From the NCBI GenBank assembly GCA_002069725.1, contig MWBW01000029.1, forward strand, positions 1 through 34,621: a DNA stretch of 34,621 bases, written 5' to 3'. This stretch comes from Firmicutes bacterium ADurb.Bin248 (GTDB lineage Bacteria; Bacillota; Clostridia; Christensenellales; CAG-138). Shown here in pieces: positions 23,157 through 31,908 of the stretch (the stretch's first letter is position 1; each line of letters opens with the position of its first letter). The translations under genes and the position numbers were made by a program. The notes under the pieces are model-generated. The model did not search any database. It had not been told where the DNA came from and saw only the letters and a list, made by a program, of their open reading frames with translations.

Positions 23157-23161
23157 GTGGT

Positions 23162-23190
23162 TTGACACCTGAAACATCCGATGTTACTAT
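23162..23190 (+). promoter_or_regulatory. promoter of the small membrane protein gene
   Basis: TTGACA (23162-23167), 17-bp spacer, TACTAT (23185-23190). The predicted start is near 23197, 23 bases before the ATG. Confidence 0.75.
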
Positions 23191-23219
23191 ATGCGTAACA
23201 AACGCGGACGAGGTAGCTT

Positions 23220-23777
23220 ATGTTTCAGGAGAGGACCGGCGCGAAGGACGACCCGAGGCAGGATCTGTTTTATGTCGCCCTCATATTGGCGTTCATCATT
23301 TTCGCGAAGAATATTTTCGCCATCCTTTCCTCCCTGCCCGCGCCCTGGGATGCCGCGGCGAAAATCGCTTCCATAGCCGGCCTCGCGCTGGCGGTCTGGC
23401 TGTTCTACAGGATAAGGATCGTGGACTACCGCTATTCCGTCGCCTGCCGCCGGGACGGGGGAGAGGACGGGGAGCAGGAGGAACAGGCGCCTGCCTATGC
23501 CGAGGGGACCGTGCTCTTCGAGCGCATGACCGCCAACAGGGGCAGGCTCGTCGAGCGGGTGGAGCCGCGGGAGCTCGTCGCGCTCATAGCGCCCGGCGGG
23601 GCGCTTCCCGAAGGGCTCGCTTCCAGGGACATCATGCGCTGCTCGGCGCTTGAGGCAAAAAAATCGCACCTGCTCGTATACCGCAGGGAGGATCGGCTTC
23701 GCGCGGTGCGCTTCTCGCCCACGCAGGCTTTGGCCGAGCGCGTGCGGGAAGCAATCGCTGCGATCGCGGCGCGCTGA
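23220..23777 (+). CDS. membrane protein of unknown function
   Basis: The 185-residue protein has two hydrophobic segments near the N-terminus (about residues 15-37 and 45-62), followed by a charged, acidic linker (GGEDGEQEEQ) and a C-terminal soluble domain of about 100 residues. The soluble part ends RAVRFSPTQALAERVREAI and has a bPH-like look, but no family was recognised with confidence. It has its own strong promoter; GAGG stands 6 bases before the ATG. The HAD gene follows with a separate promoter. Confidence 0.7.
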   Translation: MFQERTGAKDDPRQDLFYVALILAFIIFAKNIFAILSSLPAPWDAAAKIASIAGLALAVWLFYRIRIVDYRYSVACRRDGGEDGEQEEQAPAYAEGTVLFERMTANRGRLVERVEPRELVALIAPGGALPEGLASRDIMRCSALEAKKSHLLVYRREDRLRAVRFSPTQALAERVREAIAAIAAR

Positions 23778-23786
23778 GCGCCGTTC

Positions 23787-23815
23787 TTGCGCGATGGAAA
23801 GGCTTGGGGTATAAT
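23787..23815 (+). promoter_or_regulatory. promoter of the HAD phosphatase gene
   Basis: TTGCGC (23787-23792), 17-bp spacer, TATAAT (23810-23815). The -10 is perfect and the -35 weak. The predicted start near 23822 rules out the TTG start at 23787 that would otherwise extend the coding frame. Confidence 0.55.
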
Positions 23816-23852
23816 ACTGAATCATCAACATAATCTGGAACAGGGAAGCTCC

Positions 23853-24527
23853 CTGAAGTATACGACGGTTTTCTTCGACCTCGACGGAACGCTCATCGAA
23901 TCCGGCCCCGGCATATTCGCTCTGGTGCGCGCGGTGCTCCGCGATATGGGGCTGCCCGACCGGCCGGATGCCGATATGCCCGCAATGATCGGTCCGCCCC
24001 TCTACGACGGCTTCCGCGACGTGCTTAAGATTCCGGACGAGCGCATGGACGAGGCGCTCACGCTGTACCGCGAGAAGTCGCGCACCGTGGGCGTCGGGCT
24101 CATCAAGCCGTACCCGGGCGTGCCGGAGCTGCTGCGGGCGCTGCGGGAGGAGGGTGTGTTCACGGGAGTTGTGACCTCCAAGATCACGCCTGCCGCCAGG
24201 GAGCATCTCGGGCGATTGGGCCTCGCGCCGCACCTCGACTACGTGCGCGGCGGTGTGCCGGGCGGCAGCGCGGAGAAGCTGACGATCCTTCGCGGCGCGC
24301 TCGAGGATGTACGCCCGGACTTCGCGCGCACGGTCATGGTCGGGGACCGCCACTTCGACCTGCTCGCCGCGCGCGAGGCGGGGATCGCCTCCATAGGCGT
24401 GACGTATGGCTACGGCAGCGCGGCCGAGATCGCCTCATGCGCGCCGACCCACACGGTCGCGGGCGTGGCGGAGCTCGGGGAGTTGCTGCTTGGATCTATT
24501 TTTCCTATCCTGAAGCGAAAGGAGTGA
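23853..24527 (+). CDS. HAD-family phosphatase (phosphoglycolate phosphatase-like), probable CTG start
   Basis: The 224-residue enzyme has the HAD motif I FFDLDGTL near the N-terminus, with D nucleophile, motif II VVTSK and motif III/IV MVGDRHFDLLAAREAG. The four-helix cap between motifs I and II matches the PGP/Gph-like subclass; the substrate is unknown. The likely start is CTG 23853 (reading MKYTTVFFDLDGTL): it directly precedes motif I at the usual distance, AGGGA lies 6 bases upstream, and no ATG, GTG or TTG exists between the promoter and motif I in this frame. The c-di-AMP receptor gene begins 5 bases after the stop. Confidence 0.85.
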   Translation: MKYTTVFFDLDGTLIESGPGIFALVRAVLRDMGLPDRPDADMPAMIGPPLYDGFRDVLKIPDERMDEALTLYREKSRTVGVGLIKPYPGVPELLRALREEGVFTGVVTSKITPAAREHLGRLGLAPHLDYVRGGVPGGSAEKLTILRGALEDVRPDFARTVMVGDRHFDLLAAREAGIASIGVTYGYGSAAEIASCAPTHTVAGVAELGELLLGSIFPILKRKE

Positions 24528-24532
24528 ACGGG

Positions 24533-24859
24533 ATGAAGCTGATTTTCGCAATCGTGCAGAACGACGATTCCAAGAGGCTCATCAAGGCGCTGGTGCAGAA
24601 CAACATCAGCGTGACGCGCATTTCGAGCACCGGCGGGTTCCTGCACGGGGGGAACACCACGCTCATGATCGGCGTCGAAAAGGACAAGGTGCCCGAAACC
24701 CTGGACATCATCAAATCCAAATCCAGCACGCGCAAGGAGTTCATGGTGATCCCCTCGACGCTGCCGGGCTATGCCGACAGCTCGCCCACGCCTGTGCAGG
24801 TAACGCTGGGCGGCGCCACGGTGTTCATCGTGGACGTGGGGGAATTCCATAAGTTTTGA
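24533..24859 (+). CDS. darA: cyclic-di-AMP receptor (PII-like)
   Basis: The 108-residue protein is of the DarA/PstA family, a trimeric PII-like protein binding c-di-AMP. Visible family motifs are MKLIFAIVQNDD, then LVQNNISVTRISSTGGFLHGGNTTLMIGV and GGATVFIVDV at the end. Its signalling target is unknown. AAGGAG 8 bases before ATG 24533 decides the start. The position before holB and ricT is a conserved Bacillota arrangement. Confidence 0.95.
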   Translation: MKLIFAIVQNDDSKRLIKALVQNNISVTRISSTGGFLHGGNTTLMIGVEKDKVPETLDIIKSKSSTRKEFMVIPSTLPGYADSSPTPVQVTLGGATVFIVDVGEFHKF

Positions 24860-25779
24860 GTACGGCGGCGAACATCATCCGCGACAGGCTCGCCTGCGCC
24901 TTTTCGGCGGGGCGGGTTTGCCATGCCTTTTTCATATCGGGGCAGGACGACGCGCTGCTCTCGGAACTCGCGGGCGACGCCGCGCGCCGCGTGCTTTCGT
25001 GCGGCGCGCAGGACGCGAAGCTTGCGCAGAACCCGGATTATTTCGAGCTCGACGGTTCCGCCCATACTAAAATTGAGGATTTCCGCGCGCTGCTCTCGGA
25101 ATTCATCCGAAGGCCGCGCGGATTTTTCGGCCGCGTCTTTTTCATACGCAACGCGCATATGCTCTCGGCGCAGGCGCAGAACGCGCTTTTGAAAACCCTC
25201 GAGGAGCCGCCCGGGAACGCGGTGTTCCTGCTCACGGGCAATGCCGAGGGCGTTTTGCCCACCGTCGCCTCGCGCTGCTGCGTGCTGCGCGCGGGGCTCG
25301 CGGGCAAGGACGAGGTCTGCGCCCGTCTGGTCGAGCGCGGCGCTTCGCGGGAGGAAGCCCGCCTGTTCGCCGCGCAGAGCTGCGGCAGCGCCAGCCGGGG
25401 CGAGCGGCTCTTTTCACAGGAGTCGTATCGCGCGCTGCGTCGGGATTCTCTCGACGCGTTCGCGCTGCTGCTCTCGGGCGGCTTGCCCGGCGCGTCGAAA
25501 CAGCTTGCGGCGGACGCCTCGGGCGCGCTCTCGTTCATGCTCTCGTATCTTTCCGACCTGCTTTGGCTCAAGCTCGGCGGGGAAGTTTCGGACAATCCGG
25601 ACAGGGAGGCGGAGCTTCGCGGCTTCGCCGGAAGCTTTACAATCGGAAAAATCGCGTGTATGATAGAATTACTGTCCGGGACAAGCGCCTGTCTCGCGCG
25701 CGCCGGCGGCGGCGCGTATTTCGCCGCACCCGCGCTTAACAGGCTGTTTCTGGACGTTTCGGAGGTTGTAAATCAATGA
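24856..25779 (+). CDS. holB: DNA polymerase III subunit delta' (clamp loader)
   Basis: The 307-residue clamp-loader subunit has HAFFISG at the start of the AAA+ domain, KIEDFRALLSEF, NALLKTLEEPPGNAVFLL and the SRC arginine-finger region as VASRCCVLR. It helps load the sliding clamp on DNA. The four-cysteine zinc module of many delta' proteins is absent: only one cysteine lies in the short RVLSCGAQDAK stretch. It starts with TTG 24856, overlapping the darA stop; the ribosome binding site is weak, so translational coupling is likely. The stop overlaps the ricT start by 4 bases. Confidence 0.9.
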   Translation: MSTAANIIRDRLACAFSAGRVCHAFFISGQDDALLSELAGDAARRVLSCGAQDAKLAQNPDYFELDGSAHTKIEDFRALLSEFIRRPRGFFGRVFFIRNAHMLSAQAQNALLKTLEEPPGNAVFLLTGNAEGVLPTVASRCCVLRAGLAGKDEVCARLVERGASREEARLFAAQSCGSASRGERLFSQESYRALRRDSLDAFALLLSGGLPGASKQLAADASGALSFMLSYLSDLLWLKLGGEVSDNPDREAELRGFAGSFTIGKIACMIELLSGTSACLARAGGGAYFAAPALNRLFLDVSEVVNQ

Positions 25780-26690
25780 AAACCGTAATCGGCGTCAGGT
25801 TTCGCGAGGGCGGGAAGACGTATTTTTTCAGCCCGGGCGAGCTTGAGATAAAGGAAGGGGACGGCGTCATCGTCGAAACCGCCCGCGGCACGGAGTTTGG
25901 GGACGTGGTCAACGCCCCGCAGGAGGTGGAGGACGACAAGGTCGTGCTGCCCCTCAAGGATGTGCAGCGCGTCGCCTCGGCCCACGACAGGGAGCAGCGC
26001 GACAAGAACCGCGCCAGGGAGAAGGAAGCCTTCGGCGTCTGCCTCAAAAAGATCGCCGACCACAAGCTCGACATGAAGCTCGTGGACGTCGAGTATTCAT
26101 ACAACGGCTCGAAGGTGGTGTTCTACTTCACGGCGGACGGCAGGGTGGACTTCCGCGAGCTCGTCAAGGACCTTGCATCCGTGTTCAAAACGAGGATAGA
26201 GCTTCGCCAGATCGGCGTGCGCGACGAGGCCAAGATGCTCGGCGGCCTCGGCTCCTGCGGGAGGCCCGTGTGCTGCAAGACCTTCCTCGCGGACTTCACG
26301 CCCGTGTCGATCAAAATGGCCAAGGAGCAGAACCTTTCGCTCTCGCCCACAAAGATCTCGGGCATCTGCGGCAGGCTTATGTGCTGCCTCAAATACGAGC
26401 AGGACTGCTACGAGAGCATGCGCCGCCAGATGCCGCGCGTCAGCCGCGAGGTCATGACGCCGGACGGGGTGGGCACCGTGCTTGAGAACAACGTCATCAC
26501 CGAAAGGACGCGCGCGCGCGTGGCGCTCGCGGACGGCACCTTCGATGTGCGTGAGTATCCCTTCCGCGAGCTCAGGCCCAAGGGCGGCGGCAGGCCGGAA
26601 ACGGAGAACGCCGCCGAACCCGCGAAGGGCAAAGCCGCGGACGGCGAAGCCGGGGATGCTGCGGACGCGCCCCTTGATTTTTCGGAATGA
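25776..26690 (+). CDS. ricT: PSP1-domain protein RicT (YaaT), mRNA maturation factor
   Basis: The 304-residue protein has the PSP1 core with GTEFGDVV near residue 40, GVRDEAKMLGGLGSCGRPVCC and ISGICGRLMCCLKYEQ. In Bacillus, RicT forms with RicA and RicF an Fe-S complex that supports RNase Y cleavage of polycistronic mRNAs and phosphorelay functions. The cysteines of both CC motifs are present. The acidic, alanine-rich C-terminal tail is variable. The start ATG overlaps the holB stop. Confidence 0.94.
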   Translation: MKTVIGVRFREGGKTYFFSPGELEIKEGDGVIVETARGTEFGDVVNAPQEVEDDKVVLPLKDVQRVASAHDREQRDKNRAREKEAFGVCLKKIADHKLDMKLVDVEYSYNGSKVVFYFTADGRVDFRELVKDLASVFKTRIELRQIGVRDEAKMLGGLGSCGRPVCCKTFLADFTPVSIKMAKEQNLSLSPTKISGICGRLMCCLKYEQDCYESMRRQMPRVSREVMTPDGVGTVLENNVITERTRARVALADGTFDVREYPFRELRPKGGGRPETENAAEPAKGKAADGEAGDAADAPLDFSE

Positions 26691-26719
26691 GTGCGTTAAA
26701 ATAACCTGTGAAACTATGA

Positions 26720-26908
<189 letters not shown>

Positions 26909-26929
26909 ACAAAGATAAACGGCGCATCA

Positions 26930-26958
26930 GGGCGGGTCGTGTGCCCGCCCTTTTGTTT
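26930..26958 (+). terminator. intrinsic terminator after ferredoxin
   Basis: GGGCGGG (26930-26936), loop TCGTGTG, CCCGCCC (26944-26950), then TTTTGTTT. A textbook rho-independent terminator. Confidence 0.93.
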
Positions 26959-27137
26959 CATAAAAGAGGCTCCGCCTATTTTGGAATGCGCCGATGCCGG
27001 AATCGCGGGGACGGGTCCCGACGGTCGCAGCCCGGTGCCCGAAGGCGTCTCCCGCCTGAGGACCATATCCGTCCGGGAACCCGGATCGCGGCCCCTTGAC
27101 GGTTTCCTAAGGATTTTTTGATGCCGGGAGGCGCCCG
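26959..27137 (+). promoter_or_regulatory. GC-rich structured leader before the EamA transporter
   Basis: A possible promoter overlaps the terminator tail (TTGTTT, 18 bp, TATTTT). The following 145 bases contain several stems, including CGGGGA/TCCCG near 27005-27020 and TCCGGG-AA-CCCGGA near 27070-27083, and a six-T run at 27114-27119 just before the ribosome binding site. This could be an attenuator or riboswitch controlling the exporter. No known riboswitch consensus was recognised. Confidence 0.35.
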
Positions 27138-28004
27138 ATGCGAAAGAACAAGCCCTATATCGGCATGCTGATGATGCTCGCCTGCGCGTTGCTCTGGAGC
27201 CTCAACGGGCTTTCCATCAAGCTCGTGCCGTGGGGCGCCATGGCGCTGGCGGGCTGGCGCGGGCTCGCTGCGGCGCTTGCGCTGTTCGCCGCGATGCGGC
27301 TGTTGAAATACCCCGTTCGCTTGAAACCGCGCACGCTGCTCATCGGCCTGTGCGTGTGCGCGACGGGCCTGATGTACATCGTCGCCAACCGCCTGACTAC
27401 CGCGGCCAACGCCATCGTGCTCCAATATACCTCGCCCGTGTGGATGATGGCGCTCGGCATGGTGTTTTTCGGCCGGAGATACCGCCCGCTCGATTACGGC
27501 GCGGTGGTCTTTACCGTCGCGGGCATCGCGCTCTTCTTTTTCGGCGAGCTGACGCCGGGCGGCATAACCGGCAACATACTCGCCATCGCCGACGGCTGCA
27601 CGCTCGCGCTCGTATACCTGCTCGTGGGCGAGTCGGACGAGCCGCACCGGCTCTCGGGCATACTTTTGGGCCTTGTTTTGACGGCGCTCGTGGGCATCCT
27701 GCTGAGCCTTGCCGATCCGCCGTCCGTCACGCCCGCTTCGGCCGCCCTCGTGGCGGCGATGGGCGTCTTTCAGCTCGGACTGCCGTACGCGCTCTACAGC
27801 GTGGCGATCAATTATTGTCCTCCGCTTGGCTGCGTGCTCATCGGCTCGGCGGAGATCGTGCTCAACCCGGTCTGGGTATGGCTCGCTGTGGGCGAAGCGC
27901 CGGATGTTTTCGCGCTCGCCGGGGGCGCGGTGATACTCGCGACCGTTACACTCTGGTGTGCGCTCGGCGGCGCGAAGCTGAAGGAGGGGCTCCCGCTGAG
28001 CTGA
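27138..28004 (+). CDS. DMT-superfamily transporter (EamA domains)
   Basis: The 288-residue membrane protein has about ten hydrophobic segments in two EamA repeats; the first begins MLACALLWSLNGLSIKLVPWG, the second PPLGCVLIGSAEIVLNPVWVW near the end. Such proteins usually export metabolites or drugs; the substrate is unknown. GGGAGG lies 6 bases before the ATG. The MATE gene follows 30 bases downstream, suggesting co-transcription. Confidence 0.9.
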   Translation: MRKNKPYIGMLMMLACALLWSLNGLSIKLVPWGAMALAGWRGLAAALALFAAMRLLKYPVRLKPRTLLIGLCVCATGLMYIVANRLTTAANAIVLQYTSPVWMMALGMVFFGRRYRPLDYGAVVFTVAGIALFFFGELTPGGITGNILAIADGCTLALVYLLVGESDEPHRLSGILLGLVLTALVGILLSLADPPSVTPASAALVAAMGVFQLGLPYALYSVAINYCPPLGCVLIGSAEIVLNPVWVWLAVGEAPDVFALAGGAVILATVTLWCALGGAKLKEGLPLS

Positions 28005-28034
28005 CGGGTATCCCGCTTATCCGTCGTTTTTCTT

Positions 28035-29387
28035 ATGAATACGAATTTTCGTCCCAACGCGCGTACCTTTTTCCGTTTCGCCATACCCTCGGTCGCGTCC
28101 ATGCTCATGTATTCGCTCTATACCATCATCGACGGCATATTCCTTGCGCACGCCGTCGGCGAATACGCGCTCGCGGCCATCAACCTCGTCATGCCTTACG
28201 TAAACGCCGTGTTCGCGCTGGCCGTGTTCTTCTCGATGGGAACCTCGACGCTCGTCGCCTTCGCGCTCGGCCGGGGAGACCGTGAGGAGGCGGACCGCGT
28301 GTTTACGCAGAACACCTATGTTCTTTTCGCGCTCTCCTTCGCGCTCGCCGCGCTCGTGGAAATCTTCACCGAGCCGCTCGCGCGCTTCCTCGGCGCGAGC
28401 GGCAATACGGCGGCTTACGTCGTGACGTATCTTCGCATCGTCGCGCCCTTCACGTTCTTCTTCATGGTGGGATACAGCTTCGAGGTGCTCGTCAAGACGG
28501 GCGGCCACCCGGCCATGTCGTTCGTGAGCATGTTAAGCTGTTTCGTCGCGAACGTCGCGCTGCACCTCGTTCTGGTCGTATGGCTGGATTTGGGCATCGC
28601 GGGCGGCGCCGTGGCCACGGTCGTCGCGCAGGGAATCGGCTTCTTCATCTTCGTCGTCCATTTTCTTAGGAAAAAATCCAGCCTGCGCTTTGTGCGGCTC
28701 AAAAAGCTCTTCCTCGGCGTATACGGGAAGATACTTTCCCTCGGCCTCTCGGAGTTCGCCGGGGAAGCGTCTCTTGCGCTCACCGTGTTCCTTTTCAACC
28801 GCGCCGCGTATCGCCTCCTCGGGGACGACGGCGTGATCAGCTACGCGGTGCTCGCCTACGTCAACAACATCGTGCTCATGGTCATGTCCGGCGTGGCGCA
28901 GGGCATGCAGCCGCTCGTGGGGCTTTCCCACGGCGCGGGCGACGCGAAAAGCTGCGCGCGCTTCTACGGCTACGCGCTCAAAACCGCCGCCGTCGCCGCG
29001 CTCGCGTGTTTCCTCGCCTGTCAGTTCTTTGCCGAGGGGATCACGCGGCTTTTGCTCGAGCCCTCGAGCGCGATGTTCGGCTACACCGCGGGCGCGCTCA
29101 GGATTTTCTCATATTCGTTCCTGCTCGTGGGCTTCAACCTGTGCTCGGCGGGCTTTTTCAACGCCATGGAGCGTCCCGGGAGGGCGCTCGTCATCTCGGT
29201 CGGCCGCGGCATCGTCGTCATCGCCGCTTCGGTGTATTTGATGAGCGCCCTTTTGGGCGCGCGCGGGCTGTGGCTCGCGACATCCGCGAGCGAGGCGCTC
29301 GTGTTCGCCGTGAACGCCGCGCTCGTGCTGACGCTTTTTCTCAGGGATAAAACGCTGCGGTTCAACGAAAAGAGCCTTCGCCCGTAA
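28035..29387 (+). CDS. MATE family efflux transporter
   Basis: The 450-residue membrane protein has about 12 hydrophobic segments. The N-terminal motif PSVASMLMYSLYTIIDGIFL and the internal repeat near residue 240 match MATE cation/drug antiporters. The substrate is unknown. No Shine-Dalgarno is visible before ATG 28035 (TTTTTCTT precedes it), so translation may depend on the upstream EamA gene. The stop lies in the loop of a terminator hairpin. Confidence 0.92.
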   Translation: MNTNFRPNARTFFRFAIPSVASMLMYSLYTIIDGIFLAHAVGEYALAAINLVMPYVNAVFALAVFFSMGTSTLVAFALGRGDREEADRVFTQNTYVLFALSFALAALVEIFTEPLARFLGASGNTAAYVVTYLRIVAPFTFFFMVGYSFEVLVKTGGHPAMSFVSMLSCFVANVALHLVLVVWLDLGIAGGAVATVVAQGIGFFIFVVHFLRKKSSLRFVRLKKLFLGVYGKILSLGLSEFAGEASLALTVFLFNRAAYRLLGDDGVISYAVLAYVNNIVLMVMSGVAQGMQPLVGLSHGAGDAKSCARFYGYALKTAAVAALACFLACQFFAEGITRLLLEPSSAMFGYTAGALRIFSYSFLLVGFNLCSAGFFNAMERPGRALVISVGRGIVVIAASVYLMSALLGARGLWLATSASEALVFAVNAALVLTLFLRDKTLRFNEKSLRP

Positions 29388-29396
29388 CGCGAAGGC
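29374..29396. terminator. bidirectional terminator between MATE and GPH transporter genes
   Basis: GCCTTCGC (29374-29381) pairs with GCGAAGGC (29389-29396); the MATE stop codon lies in the loop. The minus-strand tail TCTTTTCGTT makes it a good terminator for the leftward transporter gene. Confidence 0.65.
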
Positions 29397-29422
29397 CCTG
29401 TGAAAAGCGGAGCCTGATTCCC

Positions 29423-30811
29423 TTACATCGCGCGCGCGCCGCCGAGCTTCGCGCGCGCCTGCTCGTAATCCTTTTCAATGGGCAAAAAGTACGCGCTGAC
29501 GATCATGATCACGGAAAGGACTGCGGGCGCCCAGCCGAGCATGAAGTTGATGACGCCGATCGCCGCGGGCGGCTGCGTCGCGAGGTTCGCGTCGTAGCCC
29601 GCTCTGGAAAGGAATATGGTGACCAGCTGCGTCGCCCCGGCGACGGCCAGCTTGCTGGCCAGGTTGTCGGCAGAGGCGATCATGCTGTCGATGCGCCGCC
29701 CCGTATCCGCCTCTATGATGTCCACGATGTTGTTGCGGTTCGTGTTGAACAGCACGAACGCAAACGTCACCGCGCAGCCGACGGTGACGGCGTTCAGGTA
29801 GATCGAGCCGGGCGCGGCGGGGGCGATGAGGAACCACACCTTGCCCAGTATCGCGATGAGCGCGCCCAGCATCATGGTTTTGCGCCGGCCGAGCTTTTTG
29901 TCCACGGTCCCTACGATGAACGAGGTCAGCAGGTAAGCCGCGAGGTATGCGGCCTGAATCGGCGTCGCCGCCGCGGTGCTGCCCAGCACGTAGGTGGCGT
30001 AATAGGTCAGGCAGGTCATGAGCAGCATGTTGATGACAAGGTAGCACACGATATAGATCGTGTTGTAGATCCAGGATTTGCACTTGACCAGCATGCCGAC
30101 GAGCTTGAAAAAGCCCAGATGCTCGGTTTCCTCCGACACCTGCTTCACCCTTTCCTTGGTGGTGAAATAATGCGTCATGCTGCCGGATACGACGATCGCG
30201 CCCATGACGACGGCCACCATCAAAAAGCCGCGGCTTGCGGTATCCGGTATGAGGTTTCCCGTTTCGTCCAGCGCGCCGAACGCCTTGAGCAGGGGCAGGC
30301 AGGCCACGGCGCCGACCGCGGAGCCGATGCAGCCGCCGAGATTGCGAAAGACGTTGATGGACTTCCTGTCCGCGTCGCGGTTCGAGGCGAGCCCCGCCAT
30401 GCTGTTGTAGGGGATGCCCACGAAGGTATTGAACACCTCGAAGGCAAGATATACCGCAAGCGAGAGTATGATGGCGAGCGTATCCGGCGCGTTGAAGTCC
30501 GTAAAGAGCAGCACCACCGTCGCCGCCCACGGGATCGAATACCAGAGCGCGAAGGGCCGCACGCTCTCGCCGCTCTTAAACCTGCGGTTGACGGCGAAAT
30601 AGCCGATCAGCGGGTCGTTGAGCGCATCCCAGAGCATGCCTATGGTGAAAATGGTGCCCGCCCAGAAAATGTCGAGCTTGACGACGTTGGTCAGGAAGAA
30701 CAGATAATACAGGTTCTTGAACTGGTATACGATGTTGTTCGCGCCCGAGAACGTGCAAAAGCCGAGCTTTTCGCCGAAACCGACGGTTTTCGTTGCCTGA
30801 AGTTCCTTCAT
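29423..30811 (-). CDS. MFS transporter, glycoside-pentoside-hexuronide:cation symporter family
   Basis: The 462-residue membrane protein has about 12 hydrophobic segments. Early motifs LGFCTFSGANNIVYQFKNLY and GMLWDALNDPLIGYF, and later ASNRDADRKSINVFRN, are typical of the GPH family (melibiose permease relatives), which import sugars or glycosides with sodium or protons. The substrate is unknown and no glycosidase gene is adjacent. ATG 30811 is chosen because family similarity begins there and GGTGG lies 6 bases upstream; the frame stays open further right through a terminator. Confidence 0.9.
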   Translation of the reverse strand: MKELQATKTVGFGEKLGFCTFSGANNIVYQFKNLYYLFFLTNVVKLDIFWAGTIFTIGMLWDALNDPLIGYFAVNRRFKSGESVRPFALWYSIPWAATVVLLFTDFNAPDTLAIILSLAVYLAFEVFNTFVGIPYNSMAGLASNRDADRKSINVFRNLGGCIGSAVGAVACLPLLKAFGALDETGNLIPDTASRGFLMVAVVMGAIVVSGSMTHYFTTKERVKQVSEETEHLGFFKLVGMLVKCKSWIYNTIYIVCYLVINMLLMTCLTYYATYVLGSTAAATPIQAAYLAAYLLTSFIVGTVDKKLGRRKTMMLGALIAILGKVWFLIAPAAPGSIYLNAVTVGCAVTFAFVLFNTNRNNIVDIIEADTGRRIDSMIASADNLASKLAVAGATQLVTIFLSRAGYDANLATQPPAAIGVINFMLGWAPAVLSVIMIVSAYFLPIEKDYEQARAKLGGARAM

Positions 30812-30847
30812 GCGTCCACCAACCTTCCGCAAAGATTTGAATTTGTA

Positions 30848-30876
30848 AAGAAAGGAGGAAACGCCTTCGCGTTTCC
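30848..30876 (-). terminator. terminator of the DUF975-like gene
   Basis: Minus strand: GGAAACGC-GAAG-GCGTTTCC, a perfect 8-bp stem, then TCCTTTCTTT. It separates the zinc-ribbon membrane protein gene from the transporter gene. Confidence 0.8.
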
Positions 30877-30947
30877 ATCCTGTTCCGAAGATCTTTCGGC
30901 GGGCACCCCTTCCCGCCACAGTCCCGATCCGATTGTCAATTGCCGCG

Positions 30948-31886
30948 TCACCCCTGCTGCGGCGGCTGATACTCGCCGGAGGTCCCGTCCCACGCGCCGG
31001 CGGCGGGCGCGCCCTCCGCGCCCTGATACGGCTGCTGGAACTGCGGCTGCTGCGGATACACGGGCTGCTGGTAAACAGGCTGCTGATAGGGCTGTTGCGG
31101 ATAAACGGGCTGCTGATACTGCGGCGGCTGGTACGGCTGCTGGTATGGCGGCTGCTGGACGAAGTTGAAGCCGCAGTTCGCGCAGAACTTCGCGTCGGCG
31201 GGCACGGAGGAGCCGCAGCCCGGGCAGATCTTGCCCTTGGGGCGGCTGGCCTCCAGGCGGCGCGCTTCCTGCACCTCGTCGAACATGCAGGCCTGCACGA
31301 GGCCCATGAACAGCGGGAGCACGAGGCCGATCAGTATAGAGGCTGCGAACAGGACGATGTCGAAGAATATGCCCACATAGGGGATCAGCGCGAGCGCGGC
31401 GAGCAGGCCCAGGCCGAAGACGACGGCGAGGGGCGCGAGCAGATCGGCGAAAAGGAGCTTCCAGCGGTAGCCCTTGGTTTCCTCCATGGAAGCGCGAAGG
31501 GCGACGGGGCCGTCGTACTCGGGGCGCGTGAGCAGATAATAGGGCACGAAGCGGTAGGAGTAGATCTTGATGATATTCATGACGGGCACGGGAGCCCAGA
31601 TGAACGTCCACAGCCACTGCCAGCCCATGGCGGCCACGGTCTTCCAGAAGCTCTTGAAGCCCGCGAAGAGCAGGTCGGAGTTGATTTCCTCGCCGTGGGA
31701 GCCGCGGTAGAACACGGACACCATGCCAAGGCCGAGCGTCAGCGCGATGGGGATGACGATGATCGGAAGCACGCCGAACAAGCATGCGAGCCCGACGAGC
31801 AGGCTTCCGAGCAGCGAAACGCCCCAGAGCCGGACGGGCTTGCGCATCAGTATGCCGAACGCTTTTTTATATGCGGATAAGACCAT
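30948..31886 (-). CDS. DUF975-like membrane protein with zinc ribbon and Q/P/Y-rich tail
   Basis: The 312-residue protein has an N-terminal membrane region of about five to six hydrophobic segments (to about residue 205), resembling DUF975 proteins. It is followed by a zinc ribbon with CPGC and CANC pairs, then a tail of about 75 residues made mostly of Gln, Pro and Tyr in QPPYQQP-like units. The zinc ribbon and tail probably face the cytoplasm or mediate binding to partners; function is unknown. GGAGG 7 bases before the ATG sets the start. It has its own promoter and terminator. Confidence 0.8.
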   Translation of the reverse strand: MVLSAYKKAFGILMRKPVRLWGVSLLGSLLVGLACLFGVLPIIVIPIALTLGLGMVSVFYRGSHGEEINSDLLFAGFKSFWKTVAAMGWQWLWTFIWAPVPVMNIIKIYSYRFVPYYLLTRPEYDGPVALRASMEETKGYRWKLLFADLLAPLAVVFGLGLLAALALIPYVGIFFDIVLFAASILIGLVLPLFMGLVQACMFDEVQEARRLEASRPKGKICPGCGSSVPADAKFCANCGFNFVQQPPYQQPYQPPQYQQPVYPQQPYQQPVYQQPVYPQQPQFQQPYQGAEGAPAAGAWDGTSGEYQPPQQG

Positions 31887-31908
31887 TGCGATACCTCCGT
31901 CAAATGAT

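Noticed and set aside
31000..31160. Tandem DNA repeat or CRISPR-like array
   Set aside because: The repetition is the low-complexity Q/P/Y-coding tail of the membrane protein gene, with irregular units and no spacers.
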